A stretch of 64,000 bases of DNA from Muricea muricata. Lineage: Eukaryota > Cnidaria > Anthozoa > Malacalcyonacea > Plexauridae. The stretch spans positions 2,071,001 through 2,135,000 of the forward strand of contig OY979731.1 of NCBI GenBank assembly GCA_963855995.1, read 5' to 3'. The notes beneath the pieces are model-generated. The model was given only the letters and a program-made list of their open reading frames with translations. It did not search any database and had not been told where the DNA came from. Shown here piece after piece: positions 27,301 through 36,100 of this stretch. How positions within the stretch are numbered: position 1 is the first letter of the stretch; every line of letters begins with the position of its first letter. A program made the translations under genes and the position numbers.

Positions 27301-28045
27301 GACAGGAAATCCAATGAGGGTATGGCTATGCCGTAGTTTTGATGCGAAGCTCAGAAACCACACTGCAGAGTATGATAGTTTTCGACAAGATCTCGAGCGC
27401 GGAGAAGGAACAAATCTTAGGTGCAGGTGCGCAAAACAGTCGCCAAGTGCAGATCATGTGTGAGTTAAGGGTTATTAACAAAATATGTGTTAAAAACAAT
27501 GAAAATTAGAGCTTTGGGGGCAGATTGAAACTGGGAAAAGGAAGGCAGGTGCGCTAATTTTTTTTCTATAAAAAATCTCGAGGGCACTGTTGACATACTC
27601 TGCAGTCTGGCTCAGAAATCTGCAGGAGATCTCCTGCAGCTGGAGAAACCAAGTTTCCACTATGGGACATACGTGAAACTCTGGAACATGCTTTGAGTGG
27701 CCCAAAAATGATTTCATTATAGCTATTCTAGCAGAAATTTTTAAAACTTCTTAAAATACGAAAAAGCAAAATGCAAAATTCGAAGTTTTTTTGGTTCAAT
27801 CCATATACACCTTAAAAATTTTCTGTACCAATTAGATCAAATAAACAGACATTATGATAAACCTAATACACTGATAACATCAAATGATCAAAAACATGAA
27901 TGAAAAATTGAACTCTAACCTTGTTCAAATCGATGGTCTCCAAGGCGAGTTGTCGGAGTCTTTCTCGTCTGTCTCTGTTGCTCTCGGAAAACGAAGCGAC
28001 GCCACCACTGCCTGTCTTACCGCCTGCTCTGTGCTGGAAATCCAT
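15370..28045 (-). CDS. SF3A2: SF3A2 splicing factor 3A subunit 2
   Basis: Nine exons join in phase to 313 codons plus stop: 28045-27920, 26733-26662, 25837-25791, 25052-25001, 18013-17956, 17125-17076, 16370-16230, 16141-16073 and 15696-15370. The start MDFQHRAGGKTGSGGVAS is the invariant SF3A2 N-terminus. The matrin-type C2H2 zinc finger (YECKLC, then YLAHTQGKKHQ) spans exons 2-3. KKFVKIGRPGYKV follows in exons 5-6 and IDYPEIAEG, RHRFMSAYEQRIEPPDR in exon 7. Exon 9 begins FFFQMHFKISAH and encodes a Pro/Gly-rich tail ending PFAAR. SF3A2 is the 66-kDa subunit of SF3A in the U2 snRNP, needed for branch-site recognition. The tail is much shorter than the human one and lacks its long GVHPPAP repeats. 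All donors begin GT and acceptors end AG. Introns carry several mobile elements and, in intron 4, a nested same-strand gene. Confidence 0.97.
15725..16050 (-). repeat. 114-bp tandem repeat, cluster 2 (minus orientation)
   Basis: About three units of the 114-bp family in reverse orientation (AAACTAAACTAACTTTATTT, GTTCTAAACTGTTCTTCC). They fill the SF3A2 intron between exons 8 and 9. Confidence 0.9.
16425..16560 (-). mobile_element. tRNA-derived SINE
   Basis: On the minus strand the sequence contains an A-box-like TGGCAGAGCGTTGG and a B-box GGTTCGATTCC. Between them is an anticodon-arm fold with stem halves TTGGG and TCCAA and loop CTAGCAT, so the apparent anticodon is AGC. The acceptor arms pair poorly and the tRNA-like part runs straight into an unrelated tail (CAGCTTGCCCGGTGTGG). 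That is why I call it a SINE rather than a functional tRNA. It sits in the SF3A2 intron between exons 6 and 7, in the sense direction of that gene. Confidence 0.7.
16735..17045 (+). repeat. 25-bp minisatellite in SF3A2 intron 6
   Basis: About twelve copies of GCAGGCTTGTTATAACTTGT followed by a T-run, period about 25 bp. The T-run varies in length and later copies decay. The array ends roughly 30 bp from SF3A2 exon 6. The unit resembles the TTGTTACAA-rich dispersed family and may have expanded from one copy. Confidence 0.9.
17140..17560. other. SF3A2 intron 5, distal part
   Basis: No exon. CCGCCATCTTGGA at about 17290-17302 matches a YY1-type motif in reverse orientation. Nothing else stands out. 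Confidence 0.35.
17560..17930. repeat. dispersed ACTTGTTGCAAC palindromic repeat in SF3A2 intron
   Basis: Rich in CAACTTGTTGAAACAACTTG-type motifs and their complements, as at 29600-29960 and 36627-36977. It lies immediately next to SF3A2 exon 5. Confidence 0.7.
18014..19221. other. SF3A2 intron 4, left part
   Basis: No exon. A shorter copy of the TTGTTACAA family lies at about 18080-18230 and a C-run at about 18308-18322. The remainder is AT-rich unique-looking sequence up to the MITE at 19222. Confidence 0.5.
19222..19462. mobile_element. 241-bp MITE with long terminal inverted repeats
   Basis: Left end GGGCCGGTTGTATCAAAGG and right end CCTTTGATACAACCGGCCC are perfect inverted repeats. 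The similarity continues inward through GCTTAAACGGTGGATA and its complement TATCCACCGTTTAAGC. No ORF of note. It lies just downstream of the nested membrane-protein gene. Confidence 0.88.
19656..23723 (-). CDS. intronless multipass membrane protein with acidic tandem-repeat tail (unknown family)
   Basis: A single open frame of 1355 codons lies wholly within SF3A2 intron 4, on the same strand. Residues 1-17 look like a signal peptide. Residues 18-212 form a presumed ectodomain with several Asn-X-Ser/Thr sites and about eight Cys. Hydrophobic segments follow near residues 213-236, 281-298, 303-325, 398-425, 430-445, 458-480, 482-508, 576-600 and 608-628, so about nine membrane passes. A charged region (630-780) leads into about ten repeats of 54-56 residues from about 781 to 1335. 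Each repeat carries a PxIQQN motif, an acidic stretch and LxVIVHRNPEAL. Repeats 7-9 are nearly identical. The N-terminal architecture, lack of stops over 4 kb and clean signal peptide argue for a real gene. I do not recognise the family and give no function. Confidence 0.72.
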   Translation of the reverse strand: MFLLLFYCGLLSTIVSAHFNNDTSHDGDELDINTTLSTLPSTTIPVSKDCVLEMKENEVSEVIELFNSNLVNVVVIHISFSNGSHEGELFSDFNVLLSSPIGREILYALERSQFRYFPWTLKAGIRNFKLNVNGSQNDCIERRKNASDFVLESTQHIVDSVNLAINYHVCSSFKETSSGKVKQTCCHMTKSSLSSKFNYKCPKGNSFLLGSNVPWIVTCILMSSFAFFCLAWVLSVFQSRTEFNLKYPEYYKLEESMMSPSSILVKVIWDPNGQVVSFSRRLVLVVVFSYFWYFAWSINKERSVVFIIFTPVFVFWGLSFLVSNLFRPNITNSSLILNRMKEPRNLDVLSENGPFEFLVKFIGLLFDPSVWRLVSITVYYGCKDSAGHVTGQFRNRILKTLALCFYYVLVLLICFMYVSITFCWIICALPFSPFFLCVNFLFVMYDLEYHDDNVRKKILCFFIIVGFCLLSLIFALIIANSIVSFLLGLFLNLVYFIPYIAFFSVLTFYCSTYWKTMEEEYFVLKQLIYETCREAQNINNGCIPNRHPKPSEKVLPVVSRELYDKIRKKLLPYDTNLFYFVLKMLWAIAFSLGILALINMLNELNVTGLVQVVTTASLGVMPHIFNMVALKTSEAKTKAKNENLKLNIKYIVNELICEHLVRTKIPSRTVPVRQQDDDVMTEHSTSVDESIKDSEHFEHIARTVLIIEPKYQGPENAARDWLDKLSKELIPNCILATSDDEISEDSKDFDIMFGIDCSDNHEIGPVRTTDESDQNSENAQDSEDKPLIQQNDEATVEDNYRTHENSNDNVEGEDSQLNVIVHRNPKALAEDDDIEYSEGQPLIQQNDEATVEDNYRTHENSNDNVEGEDSQLNVIVHQNPKALAEDEDIEYSEDQPLIQQNNDVVVEGNDKNYENTHDNVEGDVIQLNVIVHRNPESSAEDDDVEDSEDQPVIQQNAEVTAEKSEQNFENLHGKVEGQDCPLNVTVHRNPEYSAEYDDIEDSEDQPVIQQNDEVTGEKQDQSFEIANDDVGDKDCKLTVIVHRNPEALAEDDDIEDSEDQPLIQQNDEVTVEEKDQNFKNAHDNVEGEDSQLTVIVHRNPEDLAEDKGSADSEEKPSIQQNNDLTVENDQSFEIANDDDVDDKDCKLTVIIDRNPEALIEDEDSADSEVQPSIQQNNDLTVENDQSFEIANDDDVDDKDCKLTVIIDRNPEALIEDEDSADSEVQPSIQQNNDLTVENDQSFEIANDDDVDDKDCKLTVIIDRNPEALAEDEDSADSEEKPSIQQNNDLTVENDQSFEIANDDVDDKDCKLTIIIHRSPEALSEDDDTEEEKQQNNDATVEGNDQKSVFKHCTLS
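19690..21383 (-). repeat. coding tandem repeat, unit about 165-168 bp
   Basis: Ten full and one partial copy of a 54-56-codon unit encode the acidic tail of the membrane protein. Length changes between units are whole codons, and the frame stays open throughout. The three units at about 19,880-20,390 are almost identical in DNA, indicating recent expansion or homogenisation. Confidence 0.9.
23724..25000. other. SF3A2 intron 4, right part; upstream of nested gene
   Basis: This should contain the promoter of the nested gene if that gene has its own. No convincing core element or exon could be picked. A short segment at about 24640-24720 carries two similar AACAACATTT / AAATGTTGTT motifs around TAGTCATCATCAGGAC, resembling 3' regions of retroelements. 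That resemblance is weak. Confidence 0.4.
25436..25768. mobile_element. 333-bp hAT-like MITE beside SF3A2 exon 3
   Basis: Inverted ends CAGGGTTCGAATTAGCG and CGTTAATTCGAACCCTG bound the element. The flanking 8-mers GTCAGATA (25428-25435) and GTCAGACA (25769-25776) match at seven of eight bases. An 8-bp duplication with CAGGG-type ends is typical of hAT elements. It ends 22 bp from SF3A2 exon 3 (25791). It has no transposase. Confidence 0.88.
26085..26407. mobile_element. foldback MITE with about 100-bp arms
   Basis: The left arm (AGGCAAGAAGAAC, ATCTTTTACTGCAGC, AGATTAGTAGAATT, TTGTAAAATA) is mirrored on the right by AATTCTACTAATTTT, GTAGTAAAAGAT and CCTGCCT. A diverged relative lies at about 34027-34354. 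Exact ends and target duplication are unclear. It lies in the SF3A2 intron between exons 2 and 3. Confidence 0.78.
27358..27610. mobile_element. 253-bp MITE, copy B, with perfect 8-bp target duplication
   Basis: Ends CCACACTGCAGAGTATG and CATACTCTGCAGTCTGG are inverted repeats with one mismatch. The flanking 8-mer CTCAGAAA is present intact on both sides (27350-27357 and 27611-27618). The interior matches copy A at 1512-1765. It lies in SF3A2 intron 1. Confidence 0.92.
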
Positions 28046-28589
28046 CTTGAAACACTACAGGAAACAGCAGACCTTTCCTGCAACGATAACCCGCTTTTGA
28101 ACCTTGAAAAACTACCACAGATGGCGAAAAAAATGAAAAATTTCGAGCAACTTTTGACCGTAAACGATTGAGAAACGTGTAAATGATTTTCCGAGCCTGC
28201 ACAAAACTAGCGGTTTGGTTTTTGCGTGGTTCAATACTTTGTGTAAAGTCATTGATCTGACTTGTTGTCAGGTCTTTATTCTGAGTTTACTTTCAAGATT
28301 TTATATTTTTCCATTTTTTTTTCGGGAAATACCAAAGTAAACATATGATAGATCTCGATGTCCTCCAGTGATCAGAATGTTTTTGTCATTGTCTTTTCAT
28401 TGTTTTGAAAATCTCGCTGTTCTCCATGTCATCCAGTCATGACCCAGTGATCAGAATGTTCCATTGTCTTTTCATTGTTTGGAAAATCTCACTGTTCTCC
28501 ATCTCATCCAGCATTCCAATCACGATACAATGGTCAAAATGTTAAATTGTCATCTCATTATCTTTAAGCCATGAATAGTAGACAGCTAG
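28046..28589. promoter_or_regulatory. SF3A2: upstream region of SF3A2
   Basis: The SF3A2 ATG at 28045 sits in a good context (CAAGATGG on the minus strand). The transcription start should lie within the next few hundred bases to the right. No specific element was identified. About 28330-28560 carries two or three diverged copies of a TTTTCATTGTTT...CTCCAT...TCATCC unit. Confidence 0.4.
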
Positions 28590-28708
28590 CCACGTCACAG
28601 AGTTGATGCAAGTTGTGGATTTTATCATCACGCCTGTTCGCTTCATCAAGTTGCATTAAGTCTGAGAAAATCAGACTTGATGCAACTTAATATTTTCAGA
28701 CTTGCTGA

Positions 28709-29011
28709 CAGGGACGTAGCCAGGGGGGAGCCGCGGCTCCCTCGGCTCCCCCCACTTTCGTTAATAGAGAGGTTTAGCAAAGACGACACAACGCCATGAC
28801 AACGCCAAAGCGAGGTAAAAACGATGTGGAAATGCCGTGAGCAAATCTGGAGATGGGCAATCACGGCATTTTACGTCGCATTGACGTCACGTCTCTTTGC
28901 TAAACCTCCCTAGTATTTAACGCGATAGGCGCGTCAAACCTATCATAATAATTAGTATCTGCAGGGCTCCCCCCCCCCCCCCCCCCTTTGAAAGTTCTGG
29001 CTACGTCCCTG
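28709..29011. mobile_element. 303-bp hAT-like MITE nested in the palindromic repeat
   Basis: Ends CAGGGACGTAGCCAG and CTGGCTACGTCCCTG are perfect inverted repeats. Flanking 8-mers CTTGCTGA (28701-28708) and CTTGCTGC (29012-29019) match at seven of eight bases. The element interrupts a copy of another repeat family and itself contains a third element. Confidence 0.92.
28767..28910. mobile_element. 144-bp TA-flanked MITE nested inside the 303-bp element
   Basis: The left end GAGAGGTTTAGCAAAGACG and the right end GTCTCTTTGCTAAACCTCCC are imperfect inverted repeats, flanked by TA on both sides (28765-28766, 28911-28912), as for Tc1/mariner-type MITEs. No coding capacity. Confidence 0.82.
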
Positions 29012-29230
29012 CTTGCTGCAAGTTGTTGAAAGAACTTGCATAAAGCTTGTGGATAAAAAGTCTTGACAATCAACTTGCGCCAAGCCTGTTGACAGCTTGC
29101 AGCAGACTTGTTATCACCCAAGACGGAGGATTAAGCGCATTCCTGTATGAGCTTAATGTCTGCAAGGTAACAAGCCTGTAGTAGACTTGCTGCAACTAAA
29201 AATTCAAAACTTGTTGATTATCGTACTCTA

Positions 29231-30192
29231 AATGCCCCAGTTGAAAACAAACTTATTTTACGCACATTGTAACGTTCATACACATTAGTACCCGAGTTTA
29301 AAAATTCTTAATTCATTTCAACTTTCTAGCACTTTTTCATTATTAAATAAATATATTCAACTATCTATACAGAAATATTCGATGTTTCATAGTATACCAT
29401 ACGAATGTTTCATTTTTTTACAATTGTTTACCAAAAGCTTTTCACAGACGCGGCATTTTACCATCAGAAGATAACGAATGCAAGAGGTTTAAGTAGTTTC
29501 CGGTACGTCCTTTAAGCCTTCTTGCGTGCCAAGTGGACTGCACGATTTGTCATGTTAAATGGTTAGTTTAAGAAAGGTTTGTGCGAGAAGAGAATTTAGA
29601 CTACACAGCGAAGAACGACAGAAGACTTGTTGCACGTTGTCAATTTTACCAGCTTCTTACAACTCGTCAACAAGTTGCAACAAACTTGTCAATTTGATTA
29701 ATTTGCAACAAGTCTGTTAAAATCAGGCTTGTTGGAGCTTGTCATTAGCAAACTTGTTACAACTTGTTGAAACAACTTGCAGCAAGGGTGTGGCTCACAA
29801 GTGTCGACATGCAATAAACTTGCAACAAGTCTGTTGACAACTTGCAACAAACCAGCGCCACAACAGGCCGTCGCAAGCCATGCAAACGCATCCTAATATC
29901 GGTTTGTGGAAAAAGGTCTGTTTCAAATCAGCGCGCGTGTTTGACTGCGTAACAAATTATTTATGCTTGTTTCGAAGTCTTTATAATAACAAGCAATGAC
30001 GTCTGGTATATTTATACTTTGTTCGACCCACACGTCGCGCGCGGTAACTTTTTTTCGAAAACCACCATGTGATCACTGTCTGGCACTCCAAATTTTTTCT
30101 GCACCGAGAGTTGACGAAAGGCCTCCGAGAGCACAAGGACTGTAACCTGACAACCCAGCTGTTTGCAAGAACTCTGTCACCGCCGTGAGTCG
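29231..30192. other. spacer between SF3A2 and the EF-hand Rab gene
   Basis: No exon recognised. About 29600-29960 is a further copy of the ACTTGTTGCAAC family whose left end reads CTACACAGCGAAGAACG. The rest should include the Rab gene 3' UTR next to 30193. Confidence 0.5.
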
Positions 30193-33100
30193 CTAGGTTG
30201 GACAACATGGTCGTTTCTTTTTATCCCTGTCCTTCTTGTCCAGTTTTAGTCCACATTGCTCGATTTCTTCGTTCTCCAGGGAGGTGAGGATTCTGTTAGA
30301 CAAGAAACTAAATTAAATTAACATTAATTAACTTTTTTGAGTCAAAGTCAACGGCTAACATGTGCAATTATATCGGTTAAAAATATTTATGAAACTAAAT
30401 TCAATCAAAGAACATATTTTTCGCAAACCTCGCAAGCTCTTTACACGCTTTTTCAATATGACTGCCATCCTTTGCACTGGTCTCGATAAACAATGCGTCA
30501 TAATGCTAGAAAGCAAATACTTATGGATTACACGTCTAATTTATCAGGTGTGGATCATCTCTTATTGATTCAGTATTACTACAGGAGGAAACCTAAACTA
30601 AACTAACTTTATTTATACTGGATAGCTCTAACAGTTTTAAACTGTTCTTTTTAGAGGTCGAGTAAGGATCATCTCTTATTGATCCAGTGTTACTACAGGA
30701 GAAAAGCTAAAATAAACTAACTTTATTATTTATACTAAATAGCTCTTCAGTTCTAAACTGTTCTTCCTACAGGTCCAGTGAGGATCATCTCTTATTGATC
30801 CAGTGTTACCACAGGAGGAAACCTAAGATACTCTAACTTTATTCATACTGATAAGCTCTATCAGTTCTATTCTGTTCTTCCTTGAGGTCCAGTAAGGATC
30901 ATCTCCCATTGATCCAGTGTTACTACAGGAGGAAACCTAAACTAATCTAACTTTATTTATACTGAATAGCTCTATCAGTTCTAAGCTGTTCTTTCTAGAC
31001 GTCCAGTAAGGATCATCTCTTATTGATCCAGTGCCACTACAAGAGGAAACCTAAACAAAACTAACTTTATTTTTACTGGATAGCTCCATCAGATCGAAGC
31101 TGCTCTTCGCAAAGGTACAGTAAGGATCATCTCTTATTGATCCAGTGTTACTAGAGAAAACCTAAACTAAACTAAATTTATTCATACAAGTTAGCTATAC
31201 CAGTCCTAAACTGTTCTCCAATGAAGTTCATCTGCTCACCTTGGCTAACCGCTGACCGCTTTCTTTGGAAATGACTTTTTTTCCTTCCATGAGATACTCT
31301 TCTCGAAGATCACATTTATTACCGCAAAGCATAATGGGAACCTTCTTTTGCGAACTTTCCTGGGGAAAAACAGTCAAATTACCGAAATGAAAACAATTAT
31401 CAAGATAACTGATGTATATTTGCATATACGGTCACACTGGCCTTAATGTTTACCTCAATTGTGCTCATCCAGTCGCGAATGTTTACAAAAGATGATTCGC
31501 ATGTTACGTCATACAAGAGGAGAACGCCATCGACCTTGCGAAAATATGACTTCGCGATACTGCGGAACCTGAGAGTAAGAAAAGAGAATTATCATCAAAA
31601 CTTTTGAAGTTAACATTAAAACTTTCACGCGAAAATGTGTTGACGAGATAATCCATATAGTGACAGAATTATGTTTTTATTTCAGCATGTCACAACAAGT
31701 CTGTGGACATCTTAAAGGTGCTCATACGTCCTTAGAATTTTGCTCAGTGGGTCAAATCTGTTTATTCATTTATTTATGCTTAAAATGAAGGCTGTCTATG
31801 AGCCAGCTGAACCCACCGTTCTTGGCCTGCGGTATCCCACAGTTGAAGCGCGATGGTTTTCGAATCCACATTGAGATTCTTCACTTGAAAATCAACTCCT
31901 AAAATAATCAATGGCGACCACTTGTTAGAACTATTGCTAATAGACTACAGTTGGTAATAACAGAAACGATTAGGCCATGTCAGTAATATTAACGGTAAGA
32001 AATTTAACTTGTCAAGATATGTTTTGATGGACCAGATTTTATTCTCACTAATCTTTTTGCTAAGGTTAATGATGGGACACAATGACGGGAAAGATGGCAC
32101 CATTTACATTTAACCAGAATGCTTACCAAGTGTCGCGTTAAGACTGGAATGAAATTTATTTTTACAAAGACGAAGAATAAAACTTGATTTTCCGACCGCT
32201 GCATCCCCAGCCAGAACCAGTTTGTACATTCTTTCCGGAGTACAATAATTTGGCTGAAAATAGAAGAAAGTAATCAACCTGGTATTCTCGTTCGAAAAGG
32301 ACGCACGAGTTGAGAAAACTCTCATACAAACTCTCGTTTCTCAACCCCCATCAACTCTCCTGCAACTCTTGTTCTCGTTTGACCAGAACATGAGAGTTGG
32401 GAAAACTCTCATAGAAACTCTCGCACCTAAACTCTCATGCAATTTCTTTTCTCGTTTGACCAGGATATGAGAGTTGAGAAAACTCTCACACAAACTCTCG
32501 CTTGTCAACTCGCATCAACTCTCATGCAACTCTTGTTCTCGTTTGACCAGGACATGAGAGTTGAGAAAAATCTCATACAAACTCTCGCATGTCAACTCTC
32601 ATCAACTCTCATGCAACTCTTGATCTCGTTTGACCAGGACATGAGAGTTGAGAAAAATCTCATACAAACTCTCGCTTGTCAACTCTCATCAACTCTTGTT
32701 CTCGTTTGACCAGGACATGAGAGTTGAGAAAACTCTCGTACAAACTCTCGCTTGTCAACTCTCATCAACTCTCATGCAACTCTTGTTCTCGTTTGACCAG
32801 GACATGAGATTTGAGAAAACTCTTGAACAAACTCTCGCTTGTCTTAAACTTGACACGTACCGAAAGACTATCACAGGTCGACGTCAGAGTGGATGAATCT
32901 TCCACTTCGTTACTCCGTAACTTTTCCGTTTCCGACTCGGAGTCGGTCGCGTCAGTCAAGTCAGATGCCATGGCAACCAATTCTGCCAACTCAGCAGGAT
33001 CCACATCACCATCATCGTCATCATCAGTCTCACTTTTGGAGTTGTCGCTCTTTAAGTTTTTCTCTTCGCCATCTTCCTTGCCTTGATTGATTTTTGTGAG

Positions 33101-36100
33101 CTGGAAATATTAAAAGCAAAAAAGTGTCTTGTATGGTGTTACACATTACTCTACCAACAAGTCTACTAAAGGTATAGTCCGCTAAAGGTATAATTTTTTG
33201 TTAAACAATGTTGGTTAGTTTGCAAACAAGCACACGAAAGATATAGGTCGTGAAAAAAAATGTACCTTTAGTGTACGATTAACTGCACTACTTGCACTGG
33301 CAACGTTAGTGAAGTTAGTATTCAGGTAGTGAAAGAACCTATACCTTTCGTGTACTATTAACTGCTCTACCTACACTGGCAACGTTAGTTGCTAACAAGC
33401 CCAGATAATACGAGATAATACGAGACATCGTGCAGGACATTGCTCTAACAAACTCGATACAGTCATTATATAGAAATACTTCTGAGGCTTATACATGGCT
33501 AAAAGCGCCACAGACTCGTTGCAATTTGTCAATTTCACCAGCTGGTTAAGTTGCATCATGGTCAAGTCTGTCAAAATCAAGCTTATTGCAACTTGCACTT
33601 GCAGAATAGTTTCAACTCGTTGAAATAACTTTAGCAAGCCTGTGGGTCGTGTTTCTATTAATCTTCGTGTTCTGTACTCAGCTATAAAATGCATTCGTGG
33701 TGTTACTTTGAATTTATATCTACACTAGTTTACCCGTGGCTTACCTGGGCTTCAAGTTCGGCGATAGTTTCGGAATTCATCGTTGCTGTGCTATCCTGAA
33801 ATAAAATACGAAATGATTACGCCCTTCCAACATAATAAATTTAAATCAATATATTCACTCTTAAAATTTAATTTCGTTTTATATTTTTAAATTCGTCAAT
33901 TGATTTTATGCATCTTGGTGTTATGTTACTTTAATGTCCTTGCAACAATTTAATGTCTCTGAACTTTTACGAATTGCAATGGGTGGTACAAGATCTGAGC
34001 CAAAATAATCGACAATTCCTGGTTCTAGACTAAACTTTGAGCCAAGTAGGAAGAACAAAATCCAACAGCACAGCTAGAAAGAGTATCTTAAAGTTAGTAA
34101 AATTGCCAAGTTTTGTTCAAGTGTGGTAAAATACGGAAAAATAGCCTTGCCAAGATTGGAAAGCCTATCATTGTCTTGTCTTGTCCAAGCGTAATATAAT
34201 TTTTAACAAACATTGCAAACTTTGCAAGGCTTTAATTTTCTTTCTTTGTAACATTTCGCAGCCAAACTTTGCCCCTCTACTAATTTTGAGATGCTTTTTT
34301 TAGCTGTGCAGATATAATTCGTTCCTCTCGCCTAGATCAAAATTTAGTCTATTATCGGAATTATCGATTAAGCATGAACGATCCAGTATAAACTAAGTTA
34401 GTTTAAGATTAGTTTAGCATTTTTATCTGTGTTTATGACTGCGTTTAGATATTATTTTAATTTCTTTATCGCTACCTTTTGTTGTTCAACTGAAGATTCC
34501 GACATTTCGTCTTCACTTGAATATTCACTCGTTTCTTCATACGAATCATCATCATTTTCCTCATCATCATTTTTCTCATCATCATATCTTCTGGAACTAT
34601 TAAAAGACACCCTGATATTCCCTTTATCATTACTTTGACCTGTCCTGGGTTCCTTCCGTTTTTCGGTTTCTTCGTCATCACTGATATCCTCATCCGCATT
34701 ATATTCCCTTGAATCATTGAAATAAACCTTTCTCCTTCTACCTCCACTTCCCCCACCTTCGATCTGATCCACCTCTTCATCTCCACTCCCTTCAATCTCT
34801 TCGTCTGTCTCCCAACTGTTTTCATCCATTTCACTGTCTTCCACCTTGACACCATTTTCTTCCAGTCTATTTCTTTGGTCGTCTATATCCTGATGTCCAT
34901 TGATGACCTCCTCAATCTCGGGCCCTTGTTTTAAACTCCTCTGCTCATTGAGCCCGTTGTGTAACTCAACATCGTTGTATCCTCTCTCATCAGACCTGTG
35001 ATGATTGCGCTTTTCTTGAACATTTAGTTTTTCGGCTTGATGTTCGTTAAGTTCCTTTCCTGTGGACTTGGTTTTCGCAAATGAGCCTTTTTGGAGCCCT
35101 TGCTCATTGCTCATCTCATCCAGGGGGCTTTTGTGATCAAAACAATCCTTTTCCCTGAATGTTTTTCCGTTAGAGCTTTCATTTTTCTCTACTTGAGGCT
35201 TAAGCCTTTCGCTTTTTGACACGTCTCCCTCGTTTTCAGACTGTTCACTGCTTTCTTCTTCAACTGTACCTTCTTCTTCGATGCAGCTTAATTCATCCAA
35301 AGAACTCTGGCTCATGTACCAGTCGTAAGCGTTTAACGCTTTTGTAATTTCCCAAAGTCCTTTACTGCTGTTCTTGCTGTTATTGTGGTTGCTGGCAGTG
35401 CTAGTGATGTTGCTGCTACTACCATTGCCGTTGTGGTTGCTAGAGTTATGATTGTTGCTGACGTCGCTTCCGGCATTTTTGCTACTATCATTATCCTCTG
35501 TGTCATTACTGATATAGTTGTTGCTGTCCACAATGCTATTTGCATTATCTTCCATTTCATAGCTCTGAAACGAACTTTCGCTGCTCAATTTTTTCGAAGG
35601 CTCACTATCAAAGTTGACATTTGCACGGGGTTCACCTCCACTACTGTCAGAAGTTTCTAAATTAGCGAAGTTCTCGATATAAAATAATTCTAAACTTTTA
35701 GATCTAGTCTTTATGCGTTGTCCATTAGAAATTTTCTCATTCAAACCATCAACATCTCCATATTGCGATTGGTTTTTGTCATTTAAACAGTTTTCATATT
35801 CTGTCCGATCAACATTACATGTATCATTAGAGCAAATTTCTCATAAATCTTGTTCAACACATACAGGTGTCTTATTCGCATCTTCACACACCTTATTTTC
35901 TTCAGGACTTGTGGCTATGGTTTTGTCCACGAAGTCGACTATTGTTTGGTCGATATTCAATTCAGTTTCTTGTAAGTCTTCTACCATATCTTTTAATGAA
36001 TCTTTTTCAATCTTATGTTAAAATGTTTAAAAATTTAAATTTAGTTTTAAGTTAGATCATTTAGTTTAGTTGAAATGAAAGTTAATTATGAATTATTGAT

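Larger units (their letters stand above)
28590..29230. repeat. palindromic ACTTGCTGCAAG repeat split by a nested insertion
   Basis: The parts at about 28590-28708 and 29012-29230 are two halves of one copy of the dispersed ACTTGTTGCAAC family. They are interrupted by the 303-bp element between them. Confidence 0.78.

Noticed and set aside
32437..32896. ORFs with repeated [11 protein letters not shown] peptides
   Set aside because: Pure product of the 87-bp minisatellite with a period divisible by three. The same frames occur in reverse arrays inside introns.
34385..34410. Additional 114-bp repeat copy
   Set aside because: Only about 25 bp (CCAGTATAAACTAAGTTAGTTT-like) is present; too short to list as a cluster.
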